This document shows, piece after piece, positions 33,884-45,345 of a DNA stretch of 64,000 nt; position 1 is the first letter of the stretch; every line of letters starts with the position of its first letter. The notes beneath the pieces were generated by a model. The model saw only the letters and a list, made by a program, of their open reading frames with translations. It was not told the DNA's origin and did not search any database. The DNA is taken from contig JAZHRO010000014.1 of assembly GCA_037157565.1 (NCBI GenBank), forward strand, positions 100,533,501 to 100,597,500, written 5' to 3'. The stretch is from Thalassia testudinum. Lineage: Eukaryota > Streptophyta > Magnoliopsida > Alismatales > Hydrocharitaceae. Position numbers and translations under genes: made by a program.

Positions 33884-35519
33884 TGACTGCTCATTTGCTT
33901 ATGTTGAGTATTAAGAAATATATGCATTGTAGTATAATCGACAAAATCACACGCAAACACTTAAATTTATAAACTTAGAATCTAATTGGATTTCGAGGTA
34001 GTTCGTAGGGAGAAAAAGTGGAATTCACGTATTAATCTTCATTTAGAATAAATGAGTACAGTAAATTAAGCATCAGATAAAAGATATTCGATGAATAAAC
34101 TGGTCAGGTTAGCATTCAGTCATAGATGAATGTATCTCAAGAAATAGTAGGGCAAAAAGAATGGATGAAATCTAAAAATGATCCCTCTAATTATGCATAT
34201 AAATGGAGGAAATCTAAAAATGGTGATTTAAATCACCATTTAGATCCCTCTAATTAAGCATATACCCAACATTCAAATTACTCAAATAATTCAACAGTAC
34301 CTCAATTAGATAACTTAGGTACTTAAATGATGTCATAGTAACTAGAATCAAAGATCAGATGCTGCCTCCCAAAACTAGACAACTTAACCTTCACATATCA
34401 GAGCCTTACAGAAGGCACAAGGGCACCAAACCTTCCTTCAAGGCCTTCTCAAAGACTAAGGCCTTTCTCAAGAATAACTTTCTCAAGCCTTCACAAGTTC
34501 AGCGCTAACTCTCTTTAGAGGCTAAGTATAAGCCTCCTCTTCCTTTAGCTCGTGCCCAAGGTTTGCACGGCAAAACCCTCCCCCCTCCTCTCACAAATCC
34601 TCATTCTTCTTTCTCAGATAATTGGGCATAGGTTTGGATAAGGCAAGTAATCGGGTCATGAATAGTGTCTAGACTAGCGTTTCGTGTGCACGAGCGAGGT
34701 GTGAGAGCAGTTCATGAGCGGGGACCCAACCCTCGGTGTTCTTGGGCAACCGGGCTACAATACAAAGTCAACTTATATGCTATCACACGTTTATCAACTT
34801 ACAAGGTGGGACTATTGTCCCTGCCTCCCTTCACGTGCTGCAGCAGGTGGTGAATGTTCCTTATCGCAACAGCAGCATGGCTTCATATCTCAAATGGATC
34901 CTTAGGAAGGTTCCTGGAACTGGGCTGCAACATCTGGGTGTGGTAGCGAGATCGGAGCAGGTCAAAGCAAGGTTAATGGCACTGGAGATGATGGCGGCGA
35001 CAGCTAGCGAACAACGAAACTTGCACTTCATGAATACGGGCTCAAAAGCCCCAATTAAAATGGTAGTGAGCTTCCTCAGAGGACGGTGAAGGTGATGGTG
35101 GGGTTCTTATGTCGTGTGGGTGTGTGTGGAGGTTGTGCGAAGTTGGAGAAGTGGTCGATGACAAGTGGTGTTCGATGGGATGATTGGAGGCATAATTCAC
35201 AAAATAGAATGAGGGGTTTTTGTCATGGAGGTTTGGCGGAGGTTGTGGGAGTGTCGTGGTGGCAAATGGTGGTTTGTCGAGGGCGGATGGCCATGGTGGA
35301 GCATCGTCGGAGCGGAGGAAGACGAAGGGGGAGACAGTGAGTTGTCGGTCAAAATAGAAGAGGGATGAGTTGGGGAGGTTCAGGAGAAGAGGGAGAAGTT
35401 AGACCTAAATTAGGGATGAAGTGAGGAGGATTTAGTGCCAGCTATGATTGGCTGATGTTGGAGACGAAGAGAGCTCTAGAGGGTTGAACAGTGAGGAAGA
35501 AGCGGTCGAAGGCGGTCCC
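33884..35519 (-). repeat. E5 3' LTR, first part (split by G2)
   Basis: Sequence between E3 and G2 that resumes at 51801. It is taken as the U5/R side of one long minus-strand LTR ending at 52919, because the G2 duplication GTCCC joins the two parts and the right end abuts a polypurine tract. The left border is uncertain: TGACTG at 33884 or TGTTGAG at 33902. The combined length would be about 2.75 kb, longer than the other LTRs here, so a further unseen insertion is possible. Frames at 34665-35340 are unsupported. Confidence 0.5.
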
Positions 35520-36657
35520 TGATTAGCCCATTTTTGTGGGCTATTTAGGTATTTAAGTCCCTAAACATTAAGTTAATTTAACATGTATTTAGCATGCATT
35601 TGAATATCAATACATTAATTATAGATTTGTTTCATGGATCGCATTTTTTAGGTCTTAGCATGCATTAGCTTAGTTTTTAATTTAGCTTGCATTCTAATTT
35701 AGTGGGCATAATACATAATACATGTAATACATATAATTAGATATTTTATAAGGTTTTGTCTATAAATAAGCCAATTTTTATTTATTCATCTATGCTTCTC
35801 CAACAGGACTCTATGCAAAATGAAGCCACCTTGCAACAGCTGCAGCCTCGACTCGGCCATCATGGAGCAATCCACTCCTCCTAAAAGGAAAGAACGGAAA
35901 AAGTGGATGTGGCTCCTCGCGATTCAATTCAAAATAGATGAGCTACCATAAGAGGAAGGAGGAGGCTGCGGAGCAAGGGAGGTTACCATCCCGACCCAAT
36001 ACTGTGCTTCACCTCCTCACCACCAGCCTCAACTGCATCAGCATGACTGCACCATCGTGGGCATGTGGTGTGACAGCCCACACTGCCAACCAGAGTCCCT
36101 GCATCCCCGTGCTTCACTAGAAATGTCACCACCACTACCTTTCCACTTCATCTTCTTTGTTGTGCTTCACCTGCAACATCAAGAACAAGCCCAACATCCA
36201 CAACCTCACCATGCCACTACCTGACCACCAACACCACATCCCCCTGTCCATGGTCATGACCACCATCGCCAACATCTCCATTTCCTCTTCTTCATTCCTC
36301 CTTTTCCTCTTCCTCAGTTTCTCCTCCAACTCAACGAAACCCATCACCACCATCACCAACAGCTACCTCCATCACCACTGTCGCCCCCTCACGCATCCTC
36401 GCACGTGACCCTCGTTGCTGTACTTCCAGCCTGCTCAACCAACGCACTTCCCTTGAGCTACCCGCACACTTTACCTTTATCCCACATACGCTGAGAGAGT
36501 GCCCAGTTGCAGCAGGTGCTCCACACCCACAGCAGCAGTGCAAGCACTTCACGTGCCTCCACCGTGCCATGCACCACCGACCCTCACTGATCAGCCTCAC
36601 CCCTCCCGCGTGAGCTCTCCACCAATGCTGAGCATGCCCAGTGCACTCACGCCCCCT

Positions 36658-38063
36658 TGACGTGCCTTCGTGCGTGTGTGTTAAGAGGTGTCGTTATAGT
36701 TGCACTTGATACGTCGGTTTTAAAAGAAATAAACGGAGGTGAGTCCGAGTGTCGATCTCAGGGAGGCGTGGAAATCGGATTTTGTTTACCACTTGTTGTC
36801 ACGAAAAAGGCGGAGTTTTGCTTGCGAAAGAGACGATTTTGAAAAGCGAGAGATAGAGAGTTTAGGGTTAGAAAGCTCTTGGTTTTGATCATGCACTTTA
36901 AACAGAAATTAAAATGGCAACTAAATGGAAAATAATTTCATTAAACATGCATTCATAGTTCATGGTTTACAACATTAAATACATGCTTCAACAAAAGTAA
37001 ATGAACGCTTAAAAGAGAGAGAGAGAGAGGTAGAGAGAGAGTGGAGAGCGACGAGGCAGCCACGGCGGTGGAGGAGGCTCCGTCGGCGGCTCGTCGTCTC
37101 CGGCGATTACAAGAGTGCCTAAGACTAGCTAGGAGAGGAGTGGAGTAGTTGCAAGTGGGAGAGGATGCCTTGAATGGTGGTAGAAGGGGGTTTAAATAGA
37201 GTTAAGGGCTTCCTAAAAGAAGAATGTGCTTTAGCGACATCCAGAACGTCGCTAAAATCGCTTCCAGATACGTTGGTGAAGGCCTTCTACCGCCGGTTAG
37301 CCGCCCGCCCCTCTCTCTCTTCAGGCGCGATCCGTGGATGTCGAACGAGAGCCGTCCGATTGAAGATCGGACGGCTGAGATCCTCCCGCGCCTGCGCTAG
37401 GATCGCGCTTCGGGCGCGCGTGCGCGCGCGCGTTTCCGTCCGGCGTGCGCGCGCTCGTGGGAGGTGGGGCACTGTCGTCGCGCCGCGTGGCGCAATCCTA
37501 GCCGCTCGCTTCTGATCGCGCGGCTCAATTTTGCCGCACCCTTCGCTCGCAATTGATTTCCGCTCTGCGCGATTCGAATGCGCGTCGCCGCGACGCGGGC
37601 GTGCGCGCTAACCGTTGCGCCACGCCCGCGCTTTGTCGCGGCGACCGCGGGCGAGCGCGCGGATCTCGGCCGTTCGATCAAAGATCAACGGCCGAGATGC
37701 GTCCTTGGCTGGCTTGGGGGTGTGCGAGCGGCGGGGGCGGGGCGACGTGGCGCGTTCTAGGCCGTTGATCTCCAGATCAACGGTCAGGATTTCTTGGGCC
37801 CATTGTGGGAGCTCCGGATGTCGGATTTGGCCAATCTTGAGTCCGTTAGACTCCATTCGTCGTCCTGAATCCATCCGTGCGGTCCGATTGCTCATCTGAG
37901 GCCTGCTTTGACAAATGCTTTACACAAATGGCCATTAATACAGTTTATAAGCAATCTTGGTACTTGATGCATGCAATGCTCCTATTCTACTTTATGTTGT
38001 GCCTTTTATTCTAAAGATGGGCCATATTCAACCTAATTACTACCCCCTTGCGTGGTGTTATCA
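36658..38063 (-). mobile_element. S2: solo LTR of the E-type family
   Basis: 1406 bp, TGACGTGCC...GTTATCA on plus, flanked by CCCCT (36653-36657 and 38064-38068). The orientation is minus: the U5 block with CAGGGAGGCG (about 36757) is at the left. It carries TTTAGCGAC...GTCGCTAAA (37230-37256), a TATA-like TATTTAA on minus (about 37192-37199), the CGCCGCGTGGCG palindrome (37477-37496), the tRNA-like module (37571-37625) and two palindromes of the CCGTCCGAT...ATCGGACGG type (about 37352-37376). It is strikingly CpG-rich. Confidence 0.85.
37571..37625 (-). other. tRNA-like Pol III A/B-box module in S2
   Basis: On minus: A-box GTGGCGCAACGGT (37623-37611) followed by TAGCGCG, close to plant tRNA D-arms, and a B-box-like CATTCGAATCG (about 37580-37570), start-to-start spacing 43. 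Confidence 0.5.
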
Positions 38064-38642
38064 CCCCTCACCTCACGAGCTTTAGCAGCAAATAGAGCTG
38101 CAGCCTGTCGTCACTCATCATCGACCTCTCCTCCATTCTCTCATCTCCAGGCACCTCGCATCGAGCTGCTATCGTCATCGAGTGCGGCCCAGCCCAAAGG
38201 ACCTCCGACGAGCTTCACGTCTCCGGCCAAGCCTTCCTCGTCGTGCACGGTGAAGGGGAAATCCTTTCCCTATTTTGCATTTCATTACTTATTACATTTT
38301 TTTGACATTGCAGAAGGGAATTTTTGTGTTAATAATATTATATTCTAGTGATTTTATAAGAACCCCCCTCATCCTTCATTAAAATGCAAGTTCGATGATT
38401 ACATGCATTGTCATCCTAATTAAAATCGGGTTTTAGCTTGGTTTCTTAGGAAAACTAATTGTGAACATTATTATTTTCAAATTTTGTGACTCTTAATAGG
38501 TCACTACCTTCCTATGGACACAACCTGCTCCTTCGTGAGTGGTTTATTTAATTACTTTTTATTCGCATTATTCGCAACTCGATTTCTATACTGCAACGAT
38601 CTTGATTTATATTTTCAAAAAGTAAAATAATGCAGTCAAAAA

Positions 38643-38662
38643 TGGTGCCATTACCGAGGAGG
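38643..38662 (+). other. Primer-binding site of G2
   Basis: TGGTGCCATTACCGAGGAGG, four bases after the LTR end; the G1 form with four changes. Confidence 0.85.
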
Positions 38663-39944
38663 CAATAGGCTTAATAAAATCACATTCATTCATTTGTTCA
38701 CATTGATTTAAATTTTGGTAGCATATTTAACTCTAGATCTTTTTGTTCTGGTGCAAGTGCATACATTCTGCGACACATTCTATGACTCGCCATCACACCA
38801 GCCATTGTGAGAGGTGACCCTTGATGTTACCAGAGGAGAAATTATTCAAGCCACCTTGCAAGGAACAAGATTGCCAGGAGAGGAAGGACGAGGACGTGAT
38901 GATCATCTCCGCACATTTTGTCTTTGATTTGATTAGAGTAGGATCTAGACTTTAGACTTAATCTTCCTTGCACATTTGGTTCGAGACCCTTGTTCTGGGG
39001 TTCATTTTGAGGGGTTTGTTCCCTGAACTTATTTTAGGCCCATTGTGGAGAGTATTTTTGCGGGAGTTTGTTCCCATTTATTTAGACTTAGGTTTTTGTT
39101 TTCTTTCGTGGATTGATTTTATTTTTCTTGTTTGTGCAAAACTAGGTTATATATAAAACATAAAAAAAACATCACAAACTACCTGCTAGAAGCTACATGC
39201 CCTAGGAAGACCATTTAGGTGTGTGAGCAGCCTCTAGATTTATTTTGCATTTGCATACATTTCATTGCTAATTGCTGGAGGCGAGGTACATTTTCTTTTC
39301 CTTGCATTCTATCTTATTCACGCATTTGCATCTGGATTTAATTGCAAGACCACCTAATTGAATTGAAAAGATCTAACAAGTGGTCACATATTTTTCTTGA
39401 GAAAGGACTTTAGGTTAAGGAGGAACCCTAAAAACTAAGAACTTGAGCTGATAATCTTGCGTGCATTTCAAAAATTCAAAAACATTTTTTAGTTTATGCA
39501 CATATTTCTATTTTGTTGCATCGAAGCACGCATATAGACACTTTTAGGTCTTGGAACTACTAGGACAAGAGCCCTTCTACCGTTGTATTATGAAGTGTTT
39601 AGAGCTTGAGATGAAAGGTTTTGTAACTCCAAAGAGGGGGATACCCTCTCAAGGATTTTTGGGGGTAGTTAAGAAGCACCACAAAAGCACAGCTTCAAAG
39701 GAAGTCTTAGGCCTACTTGCATCCCTTGATCTTCCATCATTGGAGTTTCTCTGTCATATGAGCTTTAGGGAAGAGCACCTAAGCTCCAACTAGGTCTTTT
39801 TAGACATTTTGTAGGGCGGCAATAGGCACATAATTGATTGGGCAACTTGTATTGTCACCTATAATCTAAATTAAAGTCGAAAGCCTAAATTTGTAAAGAC
39901 CTAACAAGTCTTTTTGAATTGTGTTTGTAGTGCATGCTTGGTAG
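38663..39944 (+). other. G2 leader region
   Basis: Collinear with the G1 leader: GCTAGAAGCTACATGCCCTAG (about 39183-39203), GATCTAACAAGTGGTCACAT (about 39369). A frame at 39551-39793 lies just before gag; I have no support for it as a gene. Confidence 0.6.
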
Positions 39945-40218
39945 GTGATCTCTTAGGAGACAACTTGTGTTTGATCCTGAACCTGAAAGAATCCTAAGAA
40001 GGAACCACCCAAGGGATGAAATGGCTGGTCAAAGGAGCCTTAAGGAATAGTTCATTCCGACCAATCAAACTGGCCCTACACTACGTAGACTTGGAGGGGA
40101 CAATCCTTATGAGATCAAAAGCAGTACCATATCCTTGCTGCCCTCCTTTTATGGTATTGCTAGGGAAGACCCTTACAGGCATATAGAGGAATTCATCGAG
40201 GTCTGTTCTACGGTGATG
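39945..40218 (+). pseudogene. G2 gag, N-terminal part
   Basis: Readable as RRQLVFDPEPERILRRN (about 39955-40005), then a TAG near 40048, then LGGDNPYEIKSSTISLLP and PYRHIEEFIEVCSTV up to the S3 insertion. It matches G1 gag but keeps about 29 bases that G1 lacks. The exact start codon is not clear. Confidence 0.75.
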
Positions 40219-42205
40219 TGACGGACGTGGAAATCACGTATTTTGAAATCGTTGGAAATCGTAGTATAGTTGCAAAAACCACTCATCAAAGATATTTGTG
40301 ATAACGAAACTCTCATAGATCTGTATTCTTTTTAGAACTTGAGTCCCGGTCGTTCGTCTCTGGAAGGCGTGAAAACGAATCTAGATTTGGATCGACTTTT
40401 ATAACCTAAATCTAACCTAAGCTACTATTTTTGTCTTTTTGTGTTTTTGATTTTTTTTATTTCGAAAAGCTAATTGAAACCTAGATCTAGATAACCTAGC
40501 AAAAACCTAAGTGACTATGTGCATCTAAATGAGGCCATGGTGGCCATGCATGGTGTGAACAAACCAAAGTGTCATATAAGCAAGCAAACATGAGGACAAT
40601 CAATCACAAAAACATTATCTATGCATAGAAATTTATCACACATCATCTACACTATAAAGCGTATAAATAGAAGAAAATCCCTCACGCCGGAAAGTTGCCA
40701 GTAGGGCCATCGGCCTTGTGTGAGGGTGTAGGCTTGACCTTGGGTATGCAAACCCGTCTACACGCCTACCAAAAGAGATGGCCGGCCATAAGAGGCTATG
40801 GGTGAGCCTTCATGGCCGTCCAAGAAGAAGAAGATGGGGGCTAGTGCACCCAAGTGGAGAGAGGAGGGTGTTGCTCCCTTTCTCTACCAATGGCCGTCCT
40901 TGAAGCTTTGGAGAGAAGCTTCTCTAGCTAGCCGTCCATGCAGCCTTGGAGGAGGATGAGGAGGACGACCGTATGGTTTTGGAGGGTGGAAGCAAGTTTA
41001 GAGTGGAGAGTATGGATGGGAGAGTGTATGGAGATTCTCCAATTTCGTAGCTCTCTCTTTGCCCTTATGGAAGGCTCCATTTGGTTGCCACTTTTGGTGG
41101 CTCCAAAAATAGCAAATGCCACAATTTTTGGATCTAGGTTTGACACAAGTTTTTAGGGTTTCCAAAAGAGTGTGCATGGGTTTGGTGGGAGTAAAATGGG
41201 AAGGTGTACGTGTGTGTGTGGGTGTGTGTTTTTCGTAGGGCTAGGTTGTGGGTTTTGGTAGGATTAGGTGCTAAATAGGTTGGGTCAATCTTGATTAAGT
41301 GGGTGTGGACCTAATTAGGCTTAGGAAAGTCTAATTAGATGTGTGCATGTGATTAGGCTAGGGTAACCCTAATAGGTATGAATTAATTAGATCCTAGGTG
41401 GATCTAATTGGGCTCGGGTGCACCCAATCAACTGTAGATGCACCCAATTAGGTATGGGATGGTTCTATTGGGTTAGGGATAGGACAAGTAGGGCTATGGA
41501 TATTGGACTAGGCTTAGGAGGTCTCTACTTAGGTTTCCTAGGGTGTCCGGTGGGGTTTCTAGGCCAAAATAGGCAAGCTAGGGCTTCCAACACCCAAAAT
41601 CAGGAACCGGACAGCAGTATCAGACGTCTAGGATAGTGGTCAGACGTCTTATACTACAAAATTGGACGTCTAGACACTAAATTAGACGTCCAATTCTGTG
41701 TCAGTATGAGTTTTGGCTTCTTGGATTGTTATTCTGCAGAAATCAGATGTCCAGCCAAATGTCTGGACGTCTTAAAAGGTGCTGAAGAGTGGGTTTTTTG
41801 TTTTCTAAGGTTGGTTTTGGTTCCTAAGTGTTTGGGAGAGGGATAGGAACATGGATAGTGCTATCCATGTTTGGGTTTCGAGGCTAAGGTGCCCTAATGG
41901 AGGTTGTTTTGGGTTTGGGAAGGCTGTCCTAGGGTTTCTAAGGGTAGGGATAAGGCTATCCTCCTCACTCCTCTTATCTGGATCAGTCTTCTTCCTTTAT
42001 TGCTTTATTCCACTATCTCCATCCTGGATCACTTTATTATCTGTAAATAGCAATAAAAAAAACATTAACTAGCAGGATATCTTATCTTATTCTAGATAGA
42101 CTGATGCAATACATGATATGCAAGATATGAGTGCAATATCCACAATTTAAGATAGGTTCAGACATTATTTAGGTTGATTAGGACCTATGATTGTTGTGCA
42201 ATCAT
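40219..42205 (-). mobile_element. S3: solo LTR inside G2 gag
   Basis: 1987 bp, TGACGGACG...GCAATCA, flanked by TGATG (40214-40218) and TAATG (42206-42210), one mismatch. Its removal restores the gag reading frame. The left part (CGTAGTAT..., then GTCCCGGTCGTTCGTCTCTGG near 40344) resembles the U5 side of E4-type LTRs, so the orientation is probably minus. No tRNA-like module or G-box palindrome seen. A dense cluster of AGACGTCTAG-type motifs lies at 41617-41772. Frames at 40928-41156, 41418-41636 and 41851-42072 are unsupported. Confidence 0.8.
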
Positions 42206-43640
42206 AATGCTGTAGAGCGTAACTGATGATGCCCAAATGCAGACCCTCTTTCCTTTCTCCCTCAAGGACAAGGCCAAGTATTGGTATCATACCCTAGATG
42301 GTATTAACACTTGGGATGCCTTGAAGGAGTTTCTGAAGAAGTACTTCCCCATGAGCAAAACAAATCATTTTAGGAGGGAAATTATGAGTTTTGTTCAAAA
42401 GGATGGGGAAGCTTTCCATGATGCGTGGGAGAGCTTTAATGACCTGTTGAGACTTTGCCCACATCACCAGGTGCCTAGGTGGCAACTGATTGAAAGGTTC
42501 TACACTGGACTTAATGATTCGCATAGGTAGAATGTGGATGGTGCCTGTGCAGGAACCTTTCTATCTAAGACTGAGGATGAAGCTTGGAACCTTTTTGATA
42601 GTTTGAGTGAGAATTCTATTCACTTGAATTCTGCCTACTGGGATAGAAAACCCACTCTCATGCAAAGAATGTTGAAGGCAAATGAGGTTAGGGACACCAA
42701 GAATTTAGCCAATCAAATTCAATTGTTGAATCAAAATATGGAAAGGCTTATGTCGAGCCCAAGCCAATTCACATCTAGCACCTCCATATCCCAAGCTTCA
42801 GAGTGCTCCATTTTCCAAGGCAATACGCATGCCACTGTGAATTGCTACTTGGCCTCCCAATTCCCTGAGCTTGTACATTCGGACCTGAATGCCGCTCAAG
42901 GGTTCCATCCTCGACCTCATGGTGACCCTTTCTCCAACACTTATAATGAGGGATGGAAGAATCACCTAAACATTTCATGGAGACAAGGGAATGTCTCAAA
43001 TTCAAGAAATTACAAACAACTCTTTCAAAACCAACAAATGAACCAACCTTTGACCTTTGCCCAACCAAAGTCCTCTGAGATGGATGAATTGAAGGCAATG
43101 TTGAGAACTATGCAAGAAAGTCAAAGTGCCAGCATCCAATCTCATGGCAAGGCTATACATGAAATGAAATCACAGATAGGACACCTTGTTAAGGCTGTTA
43201 GACATAGGGTAACTGGGAAGCTTCCCAGTGCTGCTATGGAGAATCCTAAAGGAAAAGGGTTTGTCTTTAGGGAGCATGCCTAGGTGGTGACTATTCTGAG
43301 GAGTGGGAAACAAATTTCCAAACCTGATGCTCCTATAGTCTCACCTTCTGAAAACCCATCCACGTCGACATTCGCCTCCACCGAAGAAGAATTGCCCAAC
43401 TCTCCTCCACTTGAAATCACCTCACTAGAAGAGGTTGCCCCCATTCCACCCCTTATTCGACATGACAACCCTTCCACCCAGAGACCAAGAGTACCCTTTC
43501 TAGAGCACTTATCTAGAGCCAAAGATAAGACGGATGAGATCATGGAGACTTTCAAACAAGTGCAGATTACCCTACCTTTGCTTGAGGCTATCAGGAAGAT
43601 TTCGCTTATGCTCGCTTACTAAAGGACTTGTGCATGAAAA
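42206..43640 (+). pseudogene. G2 gag, main part
   Basis: Continues gag after S3: KDKAKYWYHTLDGINTWDAL (42262-42321), FLKKYFPMSKTNHFRREIMS (42330-42389), RLCPHHQVPRWQLIERFYTG (42450-42509), a TAG at about 42528, then a 249-codon open stretch to 43283. In that stretch the zinc knuckle is degraded: CSIFQGNTHATVNC has lost its second Cys. Stops at 43281 and about 43619. The T-run near 42390 that is short in G1 is intact here, which locates the G1 frameshift. Confidence 0.85.
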
Positions 43641-44460
43641 AGCGACAATCTAGGAAACAAGTCCAATCAAAAGTTATCCTACCTGATTTCGTTAGCTTAA
43701 TAGTTCAACATGGCACATCCTTGAAACTTAAGGACCCAGGAGCCCCGTACATCTCAGTGGCCATTGGTGACTTACAGATAGATAAGGCTCTGCTTGATCT
43801 TGGTGCGAGAGGAACATCCTTCCAAGCTTCGTGTATGAACAACTTGGGGGAGGCAATCTGAAGCCTAGCCTGGTAATCCTTCAAGTTGCTGATCGATCAC
43901 TCAAGACACCACAGGGAATTCTGGAAGATGTCCTCTTGACAATGGAGGATTTCTTCTTCCCCAATGACTTCTTAGTTGTGGAAACTGACCCTGCCAACAA
44001 GCAAACCAAGCCCTTCATCATTTTGGGTCTCCCCTTCCTTGCAATTTTATATGCTTCAATCAATTGCAATACTAGGGCATTAAATATGGGCTTTAGGAAC
44101 AAGAAAATCTAACTTAATGTGTTTGACGCTTATAAACAAGCTGGGCTTGAGGATTGTTTCCAAGTTGAGGTGATAGATGCCCCTGCAATGTTATGTGATG
44201 ACCCCCTTTAGCATGTCATGCTAAATAAGGGGATATACTAGAACTTGAGGAGTTGCTGGGTGTTTTTGCTGAGTCTCTTTCCTCATCATCTCTACCCAAG
44301 GTAGATCTGCTACCTAAGATGGGGACATCTACTATGAAACCCTCAACCATACAAGCCCCCGACCTTGAGTTGAAACCCCTCTCGGACACTCTCAAGTACG
44401 TCTTCCTAGGTGCCAAAGATATGCTTCCAGTTATCATTTCAGCTATGCTATTTGAGGCAT
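43641..44460 (+). pseudogene. G2 pol: aspartic protease region
   Basis: LLDLGARG at about 43791-43814 is the active-site segment; just after it the frame shifts relative to G1 (YEQLGGGNLKPS resumes at 43834 in another frame). FIILGLPFLAILYASINC near 44010-44064 marks the second half. Stops near 44110, 44208 and 44240 and deletions in the linker to RT. Non-functional. Confidence 0.75.
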
Positions 44461-45345
44461 AAGAGGGAGCCTTGATTAAATGTTTGTCTAGGCACAAGGA
44501 AGCTATTGCTTGGAGCATTGCTAACATTAAGGGTATAGACTCTACACTTTACATGCACCACATTTATACTAATGATTCCATCAAACCATTTAGGGACATG
44601 CAGTGACGTCTTAACCCTAATATGAGGGAGGTGGTTAAAAAGGAAATTCTGAAGTGGTTGAACGCTGGGATCATATATCCCATTGTAGATAGTAAATGGG
44701 TAAGTCCTATCCATGTGGTGCCAAAGAAGGCAGGCTTTACTGTGGAGTTTAATGACCAAGGTGAACAAGTTGTGACTAGACCCTCAACTGGATGGAGGGT
44801 CTATATTGATTGCCGCAAGCTGAACACTACTACCCAGAATGATCACTTTCCCTTGCCTTTTATTCACCAAATTCTCAAAAAATTGACGGGGAATAAGTAT
44901 TATTGCTTTCTCGATGGATATTCTTGGTGCAACTAGGTTGTAGTCTTCCCTGATGACTAGGAGAAGACAACTTTCACGAGTCCTTCTGGTACCTTTGCAT
45001 TCGAGCGTATGCCATTTGGACTATGTAATGCATCGACAACCTTCCAGTGATGTATGATGTCCATTTTCTCGAACATGATTGATGAGTGTGTTGAAGTGTT
45101 TATGGATGACATCTCCATTTATGGCTCGTCTTTCGACTTGTGTCTCCTGCACCTAGAGAATGTGCTGAAGCAATGTAAGGAGACCGATTTAGTCCTCAAC
45201 TGGGAGAAAAGCCACTTTATGGTACAAAAAGGAATTGTACTTGGGCATTTTTTGTCTGAGCAAGGTTTAGAAGTAGATAAGGCCAAGGTTGATTCCATTT
45301 CCAAACTTCGATTGCCCACGAATGTCAAATAGATTAGATCCCTTT
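44461..45345 (+). pseudogene. G2 pol: reverse transcriptase
   Basis: RT domain: LKWLNAGIIYPIVDSKWVSP (about 44650-44709), FLDGYSW near 44911, the FGLCNAS segment near 45018, and catalytic FMDD (45100-45111). Stops at 44461, 44605, about 44935, 44958 and 45049; most are explained by C-to-T changes when compared with G1 (CAG to TAG, CGA to TGA). It continues out of frame into RNase H. Confidence 0.85.

Larger units (their letters stand above)
35520..38638 (+). repeat. 5' LTR of G2 (interrupted by S2)
   Basis: TGATTAGCCC...GCAGTCA. Removal of S2 and one CCCCT copy leaves about 1.71 kb, matching the 1696-bp 3' LTR. Both share the ATTTAGCATGCATT region, the CTTGCAACAGCTGCAGCC block and the U5 CCTATGGACACAACC block (38510-38525). 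Confidence 0.88.

Noticed and set aside
34665..35340. Four overlapping frames of 62-117 codons that could be a host exon
   Set aside because: Flanked on both sides by retrotransposon sequence and inside the probable E5 LTR; no recognisable domain, splice pattern or codon bias.
35938..36408. Pro/His/Thr-rich frames resembling a small secreted or membrane protein
   Set aside because: They belong to the G2 5' LTR and recur with altered frame at 50707-51252 in the 3' LTR; low complexity.
37174..37899. Arg/Ala-rich open frames on both strands
   Set aside because: They result from CpG-rich sequence in solo LTR S2, where stop codons are rare by composition.
40928..42072. Frames of 72-73 codons in S3
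   Set aside because: No similarity between them and any known domain, and they lie in a solo LTR whose removal restores gag.
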